Notes: a model not told the origin generated them from the letters alone. A stretch of 63,501 bases of DNA from Jiangella asiatica (GCF_004349065.1 NZ_SMKZ01000038.1:1-63501); one strand, 5' to 3'. Shown: positions 8,631 through 17,386, counted from the first letter of the stretch. Numbers and translations are program-made.

Positions 8631-9629
8631 ATGGCCAGGTCAGCCTCGCTGAAGGCGGTCGCCGCCGAAGCCGGCGTATCCATCTCCACCGTCTCGCGCG
8701 CATTCACGAGGCCAGAGCTCATCGGCCACGACACCCGGGAGCAGATCCTCGCCATCGCCGACCGGCTCGGCTACCACCCCAACCGCACCGCGCGCAGCCT
8801 CGCCACCGGCCGCACCGCGCTGCTCGCCGTCCTCCTGCCCGACATCGCCAACCCGTTCTTCCCGCCGCTGGTCCGCGCGGTCGAGGACACCGCGTACGAC
8901 CGGGGGTACTCGGTGCTGCTCATGGACACCGACGAGCACCTCGACCGCGAGGCGAAGCTGCTGCGCAGCCTGTCCGGTCAGGCGGACGGCGTCATCGTCT
9001 GCTCACCGCGCTCGCGTACCGAGGCGCTGCGGTCCGCGGCCGAGCGCACCCCGATCGTGCTGGTCAACCGCACCATCGAGGGAATCGCCTCGGTCTCGTG
9101 CGGCACCCGCGACGGCGTGCGCCAGCTCGTCGACCACCTCCACTCGCTGGGCCACCGCGACATCGTCTACCTGGCCGGCCCGTCGTCGTCGTGGTCCGAC
9201 CGCGAGCGGCGCGACAGCGCACGCCGGCAGGCCAAGAAGCTGTCGATGCGCTTTCAGGTCCTCGGCCACTACCCGGCGACGTTCGAGGGCGGCGTGATGG
9301 CCGCGGACGCCGTGGCCGCCAGCGGCGCGACCGCGGCGATCGCCTTCGACGACGTCATGGCCATGGGCGTGCTGCGACGGCTCACCGAGCGGGGCTTCGC
9401 CGTCCCCGGGCAGGTCAGCGTCAGTGGGTGCGACGACATCTTCTTCGCGGCCATGACCTCGCCGCCGCTCACCTCCATCGCGACGCCCATCGCGGAGGCC
9501 GGCCGTACCGCGGTGAACCTGCTGATCGACGAGCTGACCGGCGCGTCGCGCGAGAAGCGCCAGGTCACGCTTTCCGGCAATCTCGTCGTCCGCGGCTCGA
9601 CCGGCCCTACGCCGGCCGAGCGCGGCTGA
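8631..9629 (+). CDS. LacI-family transcriptional regulator of the amino-sugar cluster
   Basis: A 332-residue repressor. The N-terminal LacI helix-turn-helix (LKAVAAEAGVSISTVSRAF) is followed by the hinge helix segment RTARSLATGRT and a periplasmic-binding-protein-like effector domain (LLPDIANPFFPPLVRAVED ... VSVSGCDDIFFAAMTSPPLT). The length is normal. It has ATG preceded by GAGAGGA. It stands between the two transcription units it probably controls; both carry nearly the same palindrome over their start sites. The effector is probably an amino-sugar phosphate or oligosaccharide (inference). Confidence 0.93.
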   Translation: MARSASLKAVAAEAGVSISTVSRAFTRPELIGHDTREQILAIADRLGYHPNRTARSLATGRTALLAVLLPDIANPFFPPLVRAVEDTAYDRGYSVLLMDTDEHLDREAKLLRSLSGQADGVIVCSPRSRTEALRSAAERTPIVLVNRTIEGIASVSCGTRDGVRQLVDHLHSLGHRDIVYLAGPSSSWSDRERRDSARRQAKKLSMRFQVLGHYPATFEGGVMAADAVAASGATAAIAFDDVMAMGVLRRLTERGFAVPGQVSVSGCDDIFFAAMTSPPLTSIATPIAEAGRTAVNLLIDELTGASREKRQVTLSGNLVVRGSTGPTPAERG

Positions 9630-9635
9630 ACATGT

Positions 9636-9662
9636 TACGCTCCACCGTGCAAGCGCTTGCAC
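9636..9662 (+). promoter_or_regulatory. nagA promoter -10 with perfect LacI-type operator
   Basis: A -10-like TACGCT at 9636-9641 is followed at 9647-9662 by a perfect 16-bp palindrome, GTGCAAGCGCTTGCAC, placed over the expected transcription start. No convincing -35 was found. The palindrome matches the site in front of the divergent operon, so both units look like one regulon of the LacI-type protein encoded at 8631. Confidence 0.78.
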
Positions 9663-9684
9663 TGACTCACCGGAGGGGCGCCCC

Positions 9685-10848
9685 GTGCAGGTCCTGGACG
9701 GACGACTGATCGGCGGCAGCCCCGTTCGACTGCGCCTCCGCGACGGCCTGATCGCCAGGGTCGAGCCGCTGGACGCCGCCGGCACCGACGTCATCCTCGC
9801 CCCCGGGCTGATCGACCTACAGGTCAACGGCTGCGCGGGCATCGATGTCAACGCGGCCGGGTTCGGCGCCGCCGACGTCGCCGCCCTGACACGCACCCAG
9901 TGGGAGCGCGGCGTCACCCGCTTCTGCCCCACCATCGTCACGGCGCCGGAGGAGCACATCGTGGCCGCGCTGCGAGCCGTCGCCGACGCCCGGCGCGCGG
10001 ACCCGCTGGTGCGCGCGGCCATCCCCGGCGTCCACGTCGAAGGACCCCACGTGTCGCCGGAGGACGGACCGCGCGGTGCGCACGACCCTGCGCACGTGCG
10101 CCCGGCCGATCCCGATGAGCTCGAGCGTTGGCAGGCAGCCAGCGGCGGCCTGGTCCGGATCGTCACCATCGCGCCCGAGACCGCGGGCGCGGTCGGCTAC
10201 ATCCGGGCCGCCACGGCCGCCGGCATCCTGGTCTCGATCGGGCACACCGCCGCCTCCCCCGCGCAGCTCGCCGCGGCGGTCGACGCCGGCGCGCGGATGA
10301 GCACGCACCTGGGCAACGGGATCGCCGCGACGCTGCCCCGGCACCCGAACCCGATCTGGACCCAGCTCAGCGACGACCGGCTGACCGCGAGCTTCATCGC
10401 CGACGGCCACCACCTCGACGCGGCCGCGCTGACGGCGATGCTGCGGGCCAAGGGCCCGTCCAGATCCGTCCTCGTGAGCGACTCGACCCGGCTCACCGGC
10501 TGCGCGCCCGGCGACTACGACGAGCCGGTCGGCGGCCGGGTCACGCTCCATCCCGACGGCAAGCTGACGCTGTTCGCGTCGCCGCTGATGGCCGGGTCGG
10601 CGTGCAGCCTGGACCGGTGTGTCGACTGGGCGGCGCGGCACCTGGAGGTTGGCCTGGCCGGCGCTGTGCGGCTGGCGTCTGACGCGCCCGCCCGGCTGCT
10701 CGGGCTGCCTGGCCGCGCCACGTTCGAGGCCGGCACCCCGGCCGACATCACACTCTGCCGCTTCGACGACGCCGCCGGCTTCCAGGCCGTCGGCACGGTC
10801 CTCGACGGCGTGGTCGTCGCAGGCGGCTCGCACCACGACACCGGTTGA
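9685..10848 (+). CDS. nagA: N-acetylglucosamine-6-phosphate deacetylase
   Basis: Removes the acetyl group from GlcNAc-6-phosphate to give glucosamine-6-phosphate, the substrate of NagB. Cytoplasmic amidohydrolase of 387 residues. Seen: LIDLQVNGCAG (the QxN form of the N-terminal metal motif, as in the E. coli enzyme), HVEGPHVSPEDGPRGAHD with the metal-binding Glu, SIGHTAA and STHLGNG with metal-binding His, and VLVSDSTRL carrying the catalytic Asp. The start is GTG at 9685 after GGAGGGG. The gene opens an operon with the third oxidoreductase, 11 bp downstream. The perfect LacI-type operator sits just upstream. Confidence 0.9.
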   Translation: MQVLDGRLIGGSPVRLRLRDGLIARVEPLDAAGTDVILAPGLIDLQVNGCAGIDVNAAGFGAADVAALTRTQWERGVTRFCPTIVTAPEEHIVAALRAVADARRADPLVRAAIPGVHVEGPHVSPEDGPRGAHDPAHVRPADPDELERWQAASGGLVRIVTIAPETAGAVGYIRAATAAGILVSIGHTAASPAQLAAAVDAGARMSTHLGNGIAATLPRHPNPIWTQLSDDRLTASFIADGHHLDAAALTAMLRAKGPSRSVLVSDSTRLTGCAPGDYDEPVGGRVTLHPDGKLTLFASPLMAGSACSLDRCVDWAARHLEVGLAGAVRLASDAPARLLGLPGRATFEAGTPADITLCRFDDAAGFQAVGTVLDGVVVAGGSHHDTG

Positions 10849-10859
10849 GAGGACGTTCC

Positions 10860-11948
10860 ATGAGTCGAGACGAGCGGATCCGCACGGCGATCGTCGGCAC
10901 CGGCCTGATAGCGGGGGTCGGCCACCTGCCCGCGTTGCGCGAGCTGAGCGGGGACGTCGACGTCGTTGCCGCGGTCGACGTCGACCGGGAGCGGGTGAAC
11001 GGCTTCGCGGATCAGTGGGGCATCCGCGGCCGGTTCACCGAACTCACCGCGATGCTCGCCGCGGAGTCGCCGGACCTCGTGATCGTCGCAACGCCGCCGT
11101 CCATCCACCCCGACCACACGGTCGAAGCGCTCGAGGCCGGTGCCTGGGTGTGGTGTGAGAAGCCGCCCGCGCTGTCGCTGGCCGAATACGACATCATGAC
11201 CGCGGCCGAGCGCGACGGCGGGCCGTACGCCGCGGTCGTCTTCCAACTGCGGTTCGGTGCCGGCGCGAGACACCACCGCGAGCTGCTGGCCAGCGGAAGC
11301 CTGGGCCGGCCGCTGGCCGCGCACTGCCAGACGACGTGGTACCGCAACCCGGCCTACTTCGAGCCCGAGTGGCGCGGAAACTTCCGCGGCGACGGCGGCC
11401 CGGCGATGGCGCTGGGGATCCACCAGATCGACCTCATGCTGTCGATGCTCGGTCCGTGGCAGGAGGTCTCCGCCTTCGCCGCCACCTCGAGCCACGACAT
11501 CGACACCGACGACGTCAGCACCGCGGTCGTCCGCTTCGAGAGCGGTGCCCTCGCCACCGTCATGACCAGCGCCGTCTCCCCCGCGCCGGTCAGCCACCTG
11601 CGCATCGACACCGAGTTGGCGACGGTGCGGCTGACACACCTGTACCGGTACCGCAACGCCGACTGGACGTGCACCCCGTCCGAGGACGTCGACGAACAGG
11701 TCGCCGCCGGCTGGGCGAACCCGTACCCCGACGAACGCACCGGGCACCTGGCCCAGCTGCGTCCCCTCATCGCGAACATCCGCGCCGGCGAGCGGCCCGA
11801 GACCAGCGGAGACGGCGGTCGCGCGGCTGTCGAGCTGATCACGTCGCTGTACAAGTCGGCATTCACCGGGCAAACCGTCAAGCGCGGCGACGTCAGCACC
11901 GACGACCCCTTCTACCACCGCCTCGACGGAGGACGCGGCCACGACTGA
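10860..11948 (+). CDS. Gfo/Idh/MocA family oxidoreductase (third of three)
   Basis: A 362-residue Rossmann oxidoreductase with AIVGTGLIAGVGHLPAL as nucleotide loop, a CEKPPALSL motif with the EKP lysine, and GIHQIDLMLSMLG in the substrate domain. ATG at 10860 follows GAGAGGA and lies 11 bases after the nagA stop, so it is co-transcribed with nagA. It is a divergent paralogue of the two oxidoreductases of the opposite operon, which suggests successive redox steps on one sugar or a family of related sugars. Confidence 0.88.
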   Translation: MSRDERIRTAIVGTGLIAGVGHLPALRELSGDVDVVAAVDVDRERVNGFADQWGIRGRFTELTAMLAAESPDLVIVATPPSIHPDHTVEALEAGAWVWCEKPPALSLAEYDIMTAAERDGGPYAAVVFQLRFGAGARHHRELLASGSLGRPLAAHCQTTWYRNPAYFEPEWRGNFRGDGGPAMALGIHQIDLMLSMLGPWQEVSAFAATSSHDIDTDDVSTAVVRFESGALATVMTSAVSPAPVSHLRIDTELATVRLTHLYRYRNADWTCTPSEDVDEQVAAGWANPYPDERTGHLAQLRPLIANIRAGERPETSGDGGRAAVELITSLYKSAFTGQTVKRGDVSTDDPFYHRLDGGRGHD

Positions 11949-12004
11949 CGTCCGGATGGTGGACCGGTCCCCAGTCGTGCCGGCACGGACGGCAGGGTCT
12001 GGTC

Positions 12005-12235
12005 GTGGGCACCTGGTTCGGAGCGGTCCGGATGCCGGCCGGCATCCCGGTCTCCGACGACATCGTCGCGGCGGCGCTCGAGCACGCCGGGAGCCCGACG
12101 AGCTCGGCATCCCCTCGGGGAGAATGCGCCGCCGACCAGCTCGCCGCGGACGAGAAGTGGCTCGACGTCCCCCATGATGCGTGGCTATCCGCCGCCTACC
12201 GGCCGCTGCCGAACGATCCCTCGACCATCGCCTGA
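12005..12235 (+). CDS. Small protein or gene remnant of unknown function
   Basis: A 76-codon frame with strong G/C third positions, opening at GTG 12005 (or ATG 12032) and ending in EKWLDVPHDAWLSAAYRPL and a short tail. No ribosome binding site stands out and the N-terminal part resembles nothing I know. The acidic, Trp-containing C-terminus looks like the end of a longer protein, so this may be what is left of a decayed gene between the amino-sugar island and the APH-type gene. It is the only coding-like signal in 11949-12264. Confidence 0.3.
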   Translation: MGTWFGAVRMPAGIPVSDDIVAAALEHAGSPTSSASPRGECAADQLAADEKWLDVPHDAWLSAAYRPLPNDPSTIA

Positions 12236-12264
12236 CGAGGCCGACCTCCGGCTAGGGTGACCGG

Positions 12265-13197
12265 ATGCCTGGCGGAGCCACCCTTACGCCGGCCGCGGTG
12301 ATCGCCGCCGGCTCACGCGTCCTCGGTCAGGAACTCCGGGCGGCGACCCGGGTGCCGCTCGGCTGGGGTGGCGAGAACTGGCGTGTCCAGGCTGTCACCG
12401 GTGAGCGGTTTTTGGTCAAAGCCGGGGAGCCGGAGTCCGCCCGCAAGTGGTCCGCCACGAGGATCGCCTACGACCTCGCTCGGCAGGCCGGAGTCCCGGT
12501 GCCTCGTCACCTCCGTCTCGAGTCCCGGTGCCCCGAGGCCGGCGGTGCGGCGCTGCGGGTCTTCAGCTGGGTGGACGGAGTCGACGCAAGCTCCGTACTG
12601 GAGGATGCGACTGTCGTGCCCACGTTCTTCGGCGAGCTCGGCAGCGCGCTGCGACGGCTGCATTCCATCCAGGTCGCGCGCTTCTCCTCGCGGCTGGACG
12701 GGTCAGCTCCGTCGTTCGGCAGCTGGGGCGAGTACGTGGAGTACCGGTTGCCGCAGATCGCCGAGCGCGTGGCCGCGACTGGAGCGTTCACGCCCGTCGA
12801 GTTCGCGACCGTCACCGATCGCATCATCGGACTCACCGGGCTGGTCAACGAGGTCGTCAGCCCATCGCTGTGCCACCGCGACCTGTACCTCGACAACCTC
12901 CTCGCCACCGAGGACGGCCACCTGGCCGCCCTGCTCGACTTCGACCTGGCCGAGGCCTGGGATGCCGCCGTCGACCTGGTCAAGCTCCGCTGGCTGGTGT
13001 TCCCGGCTCGCCCAGGTGCCCAGGCCGCCTTCGACGCGACCTACCACGGCTCAGATCCGCCACCGCTCTGGGAACACCGCATCCGGCTGACCTCACTGCT
13101 CGAACTGACGAACACCGTCGCCAACGCGCGCGCCAAAGGCGACGCACGCTACGAAGCCGTGGCCAGGACGCAACTGCGCGCCATCACCCCGCTGTGA
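12265..13197 (+). CDS. Aminoglycoside phosphotransferase (APH)-fold kinase
   Basis: A 310-residue protein of the APH/choline-kinase-like superfamily. Seen: an N-lobe with WGGENWRVQ and FLVKAG (ATP-binding Lys), the Brenner motif CHRDLYLDNLL near residue 203 with catalytic Asp and metal-binding Asn, and DFDLAEAWD near 227 with the second metal ligand. Members phosphorylate aminoglycosides, choline, homoserine, sugars or other small alcohols, and nothing here singles out a drug target, so calling it a resistance gene would be over-reading. The start is ATG at 12265 with only a weak TAGGG before it. It is isolated from its neighbours. Confidence 0.8.
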   Translation: MPGGATLTPAAVIAAGSRVLGQELRAATRVPLGWGGENWRVQAVTGERFLVKAGEPESARKWSATRIAYDLARQAGVPVPRHLRLESRCPEAGGAALRVFSWVDGVDASSVLEDATVVPTFFGELGSALRRLHSIQVARFSSRLDGSAPSFGSWGEYVEYRLPQIAERVAATGAFTPVEFATVTDRIIGLTGLVNEVVSPSLCHRDLYLDNLLATEDGHLAALLDFDLAEAWDAAVDLVKLRWLVFPARPGAQAAFDATYHGSDPPPLWEHRIRLTSLLELTNTVANARAKGDARYEAVARTQLRAITPL

Positions 13198-13499
13198 CGA
13201 CAGAACGCCCGCCAGCTGCCGGTGCGGCACGCCACCGACCGGGTCTGTCAGCCGATGCTGCTGGTGCGGCTCGGCGGCCTCCTGGACCAAGCGCTGAGCG
13301 AACATCGCGGCCCAGTCGCACCCGGCGCGATCCTGCGGTCGAGGACGTCCTGCCGATGACGGACGCGCCGAGCCTCGGGCGCGTGCGTTCCAGCGGGCGG
13401 CTGCACCGGGTGGACCCGGCGTCCGCCGCATCGGCCGCGCTCGAGGTCGCCGAGTTCAACCCGCTGTTGGAACGCCTCGGCGTCGGCACGACGACAACC
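13198..13499. other. Gap between convergent genes with coding-like debris
   Basis: The 302 bases between the APH-type gene and the end of the DUF222 gene hold no gene I can support. Two plus-strand pieces have coding-like third positions: one around 13210-13320 (reads LLVRLGGLLDQALSEHRG) and one from ATG 13356 that runs on to 13571 (contains ALEVAEFNPLLERLGVGT), antisense to the DUF222 gene end. They are in different frames and look like eroded gene fragments. Confidence 0.35.
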
Positions 13500-15215
13500 T
13501 CAACGGTCGCTGGCAATCGGCCGTTGGTCGGGCGGGCCCCTGAGCGAGCATGGCCTGAATTCACCCAGTGAGATGGGTGGTGGATGGGGTGGGGTGCGGG
13601 TGGTGGGGCCGATGGGTTCGGGTGGTTTGTCGTAGGTGTGGCCGGTGGGGCTGGTCCATCGGGTGGTGCCGTTGACCAGTCGGGTGATCGCATAACCGGT
13701 GTGGTGTTTGAGCAGGTGGTGGTGGCGGCACAGGGGTTGGCAGTTGCAGGCGCTGGTCGGCCCGCCCGCACCGTGAGCGACCCGGTGGTCGATGTCACAG
13801 CCGATGGCGCTTCGGTGACACCCAGGCGTGCGGCAGGTCCGGTCCCGGAGGACGACGTGGTCGATAAGTGACTGCGTCGGTCGGTATCTCATGCGGCCGT
13901 GATCGACATAGTGGCCACTGGCGGGGTGGGTGCGGACCCATTGCCAGATCCCGGCGGCGGCGAGGTGGCGGGCGGTGTGTGCGGGGATCGGGCCGTAGCC
14001 GTCCAGGTGAGCCGGCTCGTCGGTGAGCCCGATCAGGGAACGCAGCGGGAAGGTGACGTGCACCGTGACCGGGCGGCCCTGCGCCGACGCGAGCGGGATC
14101 GGCGCCGGATTCGGCGGCGGCGCGCCGAACGGCGAGCCGCGCTCGGCACGGTCGGAATCGCGGCTGATGGTGCCGTCGCTGCTGCTGGTGCTGGTGTGAG
14201 TGGGGCAGCTGTACAGGCAGCCGGGCCGGTGCGGGACCGGAGGCGGGCCTGCGCTGATGTACTGGGTGTGCAGGGTTGTCCAGGCCAGCGCGGCCAGGGC
14301 GTCGGCGCGGCGCTGGGCTGCCGTGCGCGGCTGGTGCCCGGCGGTGATGTCGTGGCGTTTGAGGCCGTGGGCGGCGGCATCGAGCACGGTTTTGACCGCG
14401 ATGGCGTCCTCGGCGGGCAGGTGCGCCTCCAGGTAGGCCATCGCGTCCGGGGCCGCGGTGATGGTGACGCCGCGGCGCTCCCGCGCGGCCTGGCAGCGCT
14501 GCTGGGTGGTCACCGGGGCGAGCTCGTGCAGCAGTTGGGTGATCCTCCGCCGCAGGGCGACGGTGTCCATGGTGGATGCGCCCGGCAGCACCGCGGCCTC
14601 GACCCGCCGCCGGACCTGCCGGTCCTGCCCACCCAGCTCACCGGTGATCACTTTCGCGCGCCGCTCATCGATCACCCCGGCCGCCAGTGCCAGATGGGTG
14701 GCGGGGAAGTCCTCGACGAGTTGCACCGCATGCCCGACCAGGTTCTCCGCCTGCCGGGTGGTCGTGACCGTGCGGGCGGCCACCTCCACCGCGGTGATGG
14801 TGACCGGGTTCACCGACCGATACCCACACCGGCCGGGCCGCAGCTGCGGGCGGGTACTCAGCTCGGCCAGCACCCGGGCCTGCCCGGCCTGCGCCCACGA
14901 GATCAGCCGCGCCCACCCAGCAGCGGCCTCCACCACGTCGTAGGTGCAGGTCACCGACAGGTCCATCGCGGCCAGGCGCACCGCCAGCTCCGGCCCCGGC
15001 GCCACCGCCTCGAACGATCCGTCGGCGGCCGGGTCGTCGCGCAGGCCGTCGTCGAGCAAGGCGGTCAGCTCGGCGTCGAGGAATCCGTCGGGAACCAGCC
15101 CGTGCGCGGCCGGCAGGTCGTCGGGAAGCTCCCAGGGTTCGTAACTGACCCACACACCGGTCCGCGGGTCACGAGCCACCCACGTACCAGCATTCAGAAA
15201 GCCTTCCTCGAACAT
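13500..15215 (-). CDS. DUF222 / HNH endonuclease domain protein (13E12 repeat family)
   Basis: A 571-residue protein with an N-terminal DUF222 region (the segment around WARLISWAQAGQARVLAEL onwards) and a C-terminal HNH module near residues 470-515: CRTPGCHRSA, then CDIDHRVAHG and CNCQPLCRHHHLLKH. The paired Cys and the His residues expected for a zinc-supported HNH fold are present. Such genes are multicopy in actinobacteria, and their role, whether selfish or in DNA processing, is not established. The ATG at 15215 follows GGGTGG. A Pro/Thr/His-rich tail of about 50 residues follows the HNH. Confidence 0.85.
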   Translation of the reverse strand: MFEEGFLNAGTWVARDPRTGVWVSYEPWELPDDLPAAHGLVPDGFLDAELTALLDDGLRDDPAADGSFEAVAPGPELAVRLAAMDLSVTCTYDVVEAAAGWARLISWAQAGQARVLAELSTRPQLRPGRCGYRSVNPVTITAVEVAARTVTTTRQAENLVGHAVQLVEDFPATHLALAAGVIDERRAKVITGELGGQDRQVRRRVEAAVLPGASTMDTVALRRRITQLLHELAPVTTQQRCQAARERRGVTITAAPDAMAYLEAHLPAEDAIAVKTVLDAAAHGLKRHDITAGHQPRTAAQRRADALAALAWTTLHTQYISAGPPPVPHRPGCLYSCPTHTSTSSSDGTISRDSDRAERGSPFGAPPPNPAPIPLASAQGRPVTVHVTFPLRSLIGLTDEPAHLDGYGPIPAHTARHLAAAGIWQWVRTHPASGHYVDHGRMRYRPTQSLIDHVVLRDRTCRTPGCHRSAIGCDIDHRVAHGAGGPTSACNCQPLCRHHHLLKHHTGYAITRLVNGTTRWTSPTGHTYDKPPEPIGPTTRTPPHPPPISLGEFRPCSLRGPPDQRPIASDR

Positions 15216-15490
15216 GTGAACCACCCTACCCCGACCCACCGACAACGTCTGGTCCACAGATCGCTTGCGGCTTGACGAGGGGTTCAGTCGGTAGCGCGCG
15301 GCAGGCACACGCGGCACGTGTCGGTCGCCGCCGGCACGTGACCGATCCAGGAGGGCGAACAATCAGCGCGGGCGGCCCGAGGTTCATGGACCCCGACCCC
15401 CCGACTACTGACGGGGACCTTACCGTGAGGGCCCCGACACGAACCACCACGGTGCGGGAGCCATCCCCGACCGTGCACACAGGGAGGCTG
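15216..15490. other. Divergent intergenic region
   Basis: The 275 bases between the divergent DUF222 and RibD-like genes must hold both promoters. I see no convincing -35/-10 pair, no clear palindrome and no gene with a supported start. Only GC-rich runs are seen, including an imperfect GGGG/CCCC stem around 15415-15440. Confidence 0.4.
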
Positions 15491-15493
15491 ATG

Positions 15494-16057
15494 ATGGGAC
15501 GGATCGTGGTCACTGAGTTCATCTCGCTCGACGGCGTCGTGGAGGCACCCGGCGGGGAGGATTTCAAGCACGCCGATTGGAGCTTCCAGTTCGACCGGGG
15601 CGAGGAAGGCGAGCAGTACAAGACCGACGAGGCTCTCGGCGCCGCGGCACTGCTGCTCGGCCGCCGGACCTACGAGGGGTTCGCCGCGGCCTGGCCGCGG
15701 TACGAAGGCGAGCTCGCCGACAAGTACAACGGGATGCCGAAGTACGTCGTCTCGAGCAGTCTCGCTGACCCGAACTGGAACAACACCCACGTGCTCGACG
15801 GCAGCCTGGTCGAGGACGTGACCCGGCTCAAGGAGGAGGTCGCCGGCGACATCTCGGTCGCCGGCAGCATCCAACTCGCGCAGGCCCTGTTCGAGCACGA
15901 CCTCGTCGACGAGCTCCACCTCATGACCTTCCCCGTCGTCCTCGGCACCGGCCGGCGCCTGTTCACCGAGACCACCGACAAGACGACGTGGAAGCTGACT
16001 GAGTCGCGGACGGTCGGCGAGGGGGTCCTGATCACGATCTTCCAGCGGGCGCGTTAG
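15494..16057 (+). CDS. Dihydrofolate reductase-like / RibD C-terminal domain protein
   Basis: A 187-residue cytoplasmic protein of the RibD_C/DHFR-like fold, common in actinobacteria as a stand-alone enzyme. Seen: IVVTEFISLDGVVEAPGG at the N-terminus, LLLGRRTYEGFAAAWP (NADPH-contact motif), a YVVSSSL segment, ISVAGSIQLAQAL and ELHLMTFPVVLGTGRRLF. Members are NADPH-dependent reductases of mostly unknown substrate; true folate or riboflavin roles are not implied. Two ATGs (15491, 15494) follow AGGGAGG. The second has the better spacing. Confidence 0.85.
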   Translation: MGRIVVTEFISLDGVVEAPGGEDFKHADWSFQFDRGEEGEQYKTDEALGAAALLLGRRTYEGFAAAWPRYEGELADKYNGMPKYVVSSSLADPNWNNTHVLDGSLVEDVTRLKEEVAGDISVAGSIQLAQALFEHDLVDELHLMTFPVVLGTGRRLFTETTDKTTWKLTESRTVGEGVLITIFQRAR

Positions 16058-16205
16058 CACCTCTACTCGGTCCGCACCGGCGACGCGCCAGTGGCCCCGG
16101 CGATCACCCGGCGGCTCGTGCCGGGCGCTGCACCTGTCCGAGGCAACCGTGAAGACTCATGTCGGGCGCATCCTCGCGAAGCTCCGGGTCCGACTGACCG
16201 CCGCC
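16058..16205 (+). pseudogene. Remnant of a LuxR/NarL-type response regulator
   Basis: Two pieces in different frames. From 16058 the frame reads LYSVRTGDAPVAPAITRRLV, close to the inter-domain linker usual in NarL-type regulators (GDALLAPxVTRRLI). From 16128, in another frame, LHLSEATVKTHVGRILAKLR is the recognition-helix half of a LuxR helix-turn-helix. The roughly 25 residues between them (scaffold helix of the HTH) are missing and the receiver domain is gone. This is therefore an internally deleted, truncated gene, not an expressed regulator. Its right end merges with the 3' end of the convergent ROK gene. Confidence 0.75.
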
Positions 16206-17386
16206 GTCGTCGACGGTTCCTGGTACCCCACGATGAGCAGGGACTGGTGGTACAGCGCGGCGATGGCGCCCAGTGAACCGTCGTCGTCGCCGAGCGAGGG
16301 CCCGCGGACGAGCGAGGTGGCGTCGTGCGTGGTGAACAGCTCGCGGCGCAGCGTCGCGACGACGTGGCGCAGGAAGACCGGCGCGACCCGGACGAGCTCG
16401 CCGCCGACGACGATCCGCGCGGGGTTCAGCGCAAGCGTCACCGCGGCAAGCACGCGTCCAAGCGCGCCGGCCGCGTCCCGGAGCACGTCGTCGACCACCG
16501 GGTGCCACAGCCACGTCGCGGACTCGAGGTCGGCCAGGGACGTCACCGCAACCCCCCGGGCCCGGCACTCCGCCACGATGGCGGGGACGGACGCGACCGT
16601 CTCCAGGCAGCCCCGCCTGCCACAGCGGCAGCGCCGCCCGTCCGGCACGGCTCGTACGTGGCCGAGCTCGCCGGCCACCCCGTTGGCGCCGCTGACGAGC
16701 CGCCCGCCGACGACGAGGCCGCCGCCGACGCCGTCGGACAGCCGCACGTAGACGAGATCGCGCGCCGCGCCGCCCGGCATCTCAATGGCTTCGGCGAGCG
16801 CCGCCAGGCGCGTGTTGTTGTCGATCACGACCGGTGTGCCGAAGTGGTCCTCGAACGTTGCCCGGAGGTCCGACGCGGGATCCTCTCCCGGGCTCGCTCC
16901 GTACGGCGTGGAGAACGGGATGCCGATGCCGACGCCCTGCAGGGCCGCAAAGTGCACGCCGGTCTCGCGGCCGAGCCGGTCCAGGAGCCCGAACGCGCCC
17001 TTCAGCCGCTCGGTCCAGTCGGCGTCGCCGTAGCGGTGCGCGCCTGAGGCGACGATCTCATGGGCGGCGTCCGCGACCGAGATGTGGACCCGCCGGTGGC
17101 CGAAGTCGATCCCGAGGAACTGCCCCGACCTCGGATCGAGGGCCAGCCGCTCTGCCGGCCTGCCGCTGCCACGTCGTTCCGCGGCGTCGGTGTCCACGAC
17201 CACGATCGCGCCCCGCGCCAGCAACGAGCTCGTGATCTCCGACAGCGTCGTCCGGGAGAGCCCGACCTTCCGCGCGATCTGGCCCCGCGAAAGCGGACCT
17301 CGCTCGCGCAGCGCTTCGAGAATGCGTCCCTCGTGCGTTCGACGCACCAGCGCGTGGACACCGTGGGGCCGTGGCACCCCGCGCAC
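16157..17386 (-). CDS. ROK-family transcriptional regulator
   Basis: A 409-residue repressor with a winged helix-turn-helix (ILEALRERGPLSRGQIARKV ...) followed by a sugar-kinase-like ROK domain. Seen: FLGIDFGHRRVHISV (phosphate loop), VVIDNNTRLAAL, and the zinc motif AGELGHVR...CRCGRRGCLE near residue 250-270. It lies 70 bp downstream of the GH51-like gene on the same strand and probably controls this island. A candidate palindrome sits just before it. The start is taken as GTG 17386, but other GTGs nearby are possible and no good ribosome site is seen. The last 15 or so residues are encoded by the antisense of the LuxR remnant, so the C-terminus appears to have been remade by that deletion. 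Confidence 0.85.
   Translation of the reverse strand: MRGVPRPHGVHALVRRTHEGRILEALRERGPLSRGQIARKVGLSRTTLSEITSSLLARGAIVVVDTDAAERRGSGRPAERLALDPRSGQFLGIDFGHRRVHISVADAAHEIVASGAHRYGDADWTERLKGAFGLLDRLGRETGVHFAALQGVGIGIPFSTPYGASPGEDPASDLRATFEDHFGTPVVIDNNTRLAALAEAIEMPGGAARDLVYVRLSDGVGGGLVVGGRLVSGANGVAGELGHVRAVPDGRRCRCGRRGCLETVASVPAIVAECRARGVAVTSLADLESATWLWHPVVDDVLRDAAGALGRVLAAVTLALNPARIVVGGELVRVAPVFLRHVVATLRRELFTTHDATSLVRGPSLGDDDGSLGAIAALYHQSLLIVGYQEPSTTAAVSRTRSFARMRPT

Noticed and set aside
12265-13197. Calling the APH-fold gene an antibiotic-resistance determinant
   Set aside because: The fold is shared by many metabolic kinases and nothing in sequence or context points to aminoglycosides.
12447-13571. 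A 374-codon plus-strand frame overlapping the APH-type gene
   Set aside because: The first two thirds are an out-of-frame shadow; only the last 70 codons look coding, and they have no supported start.
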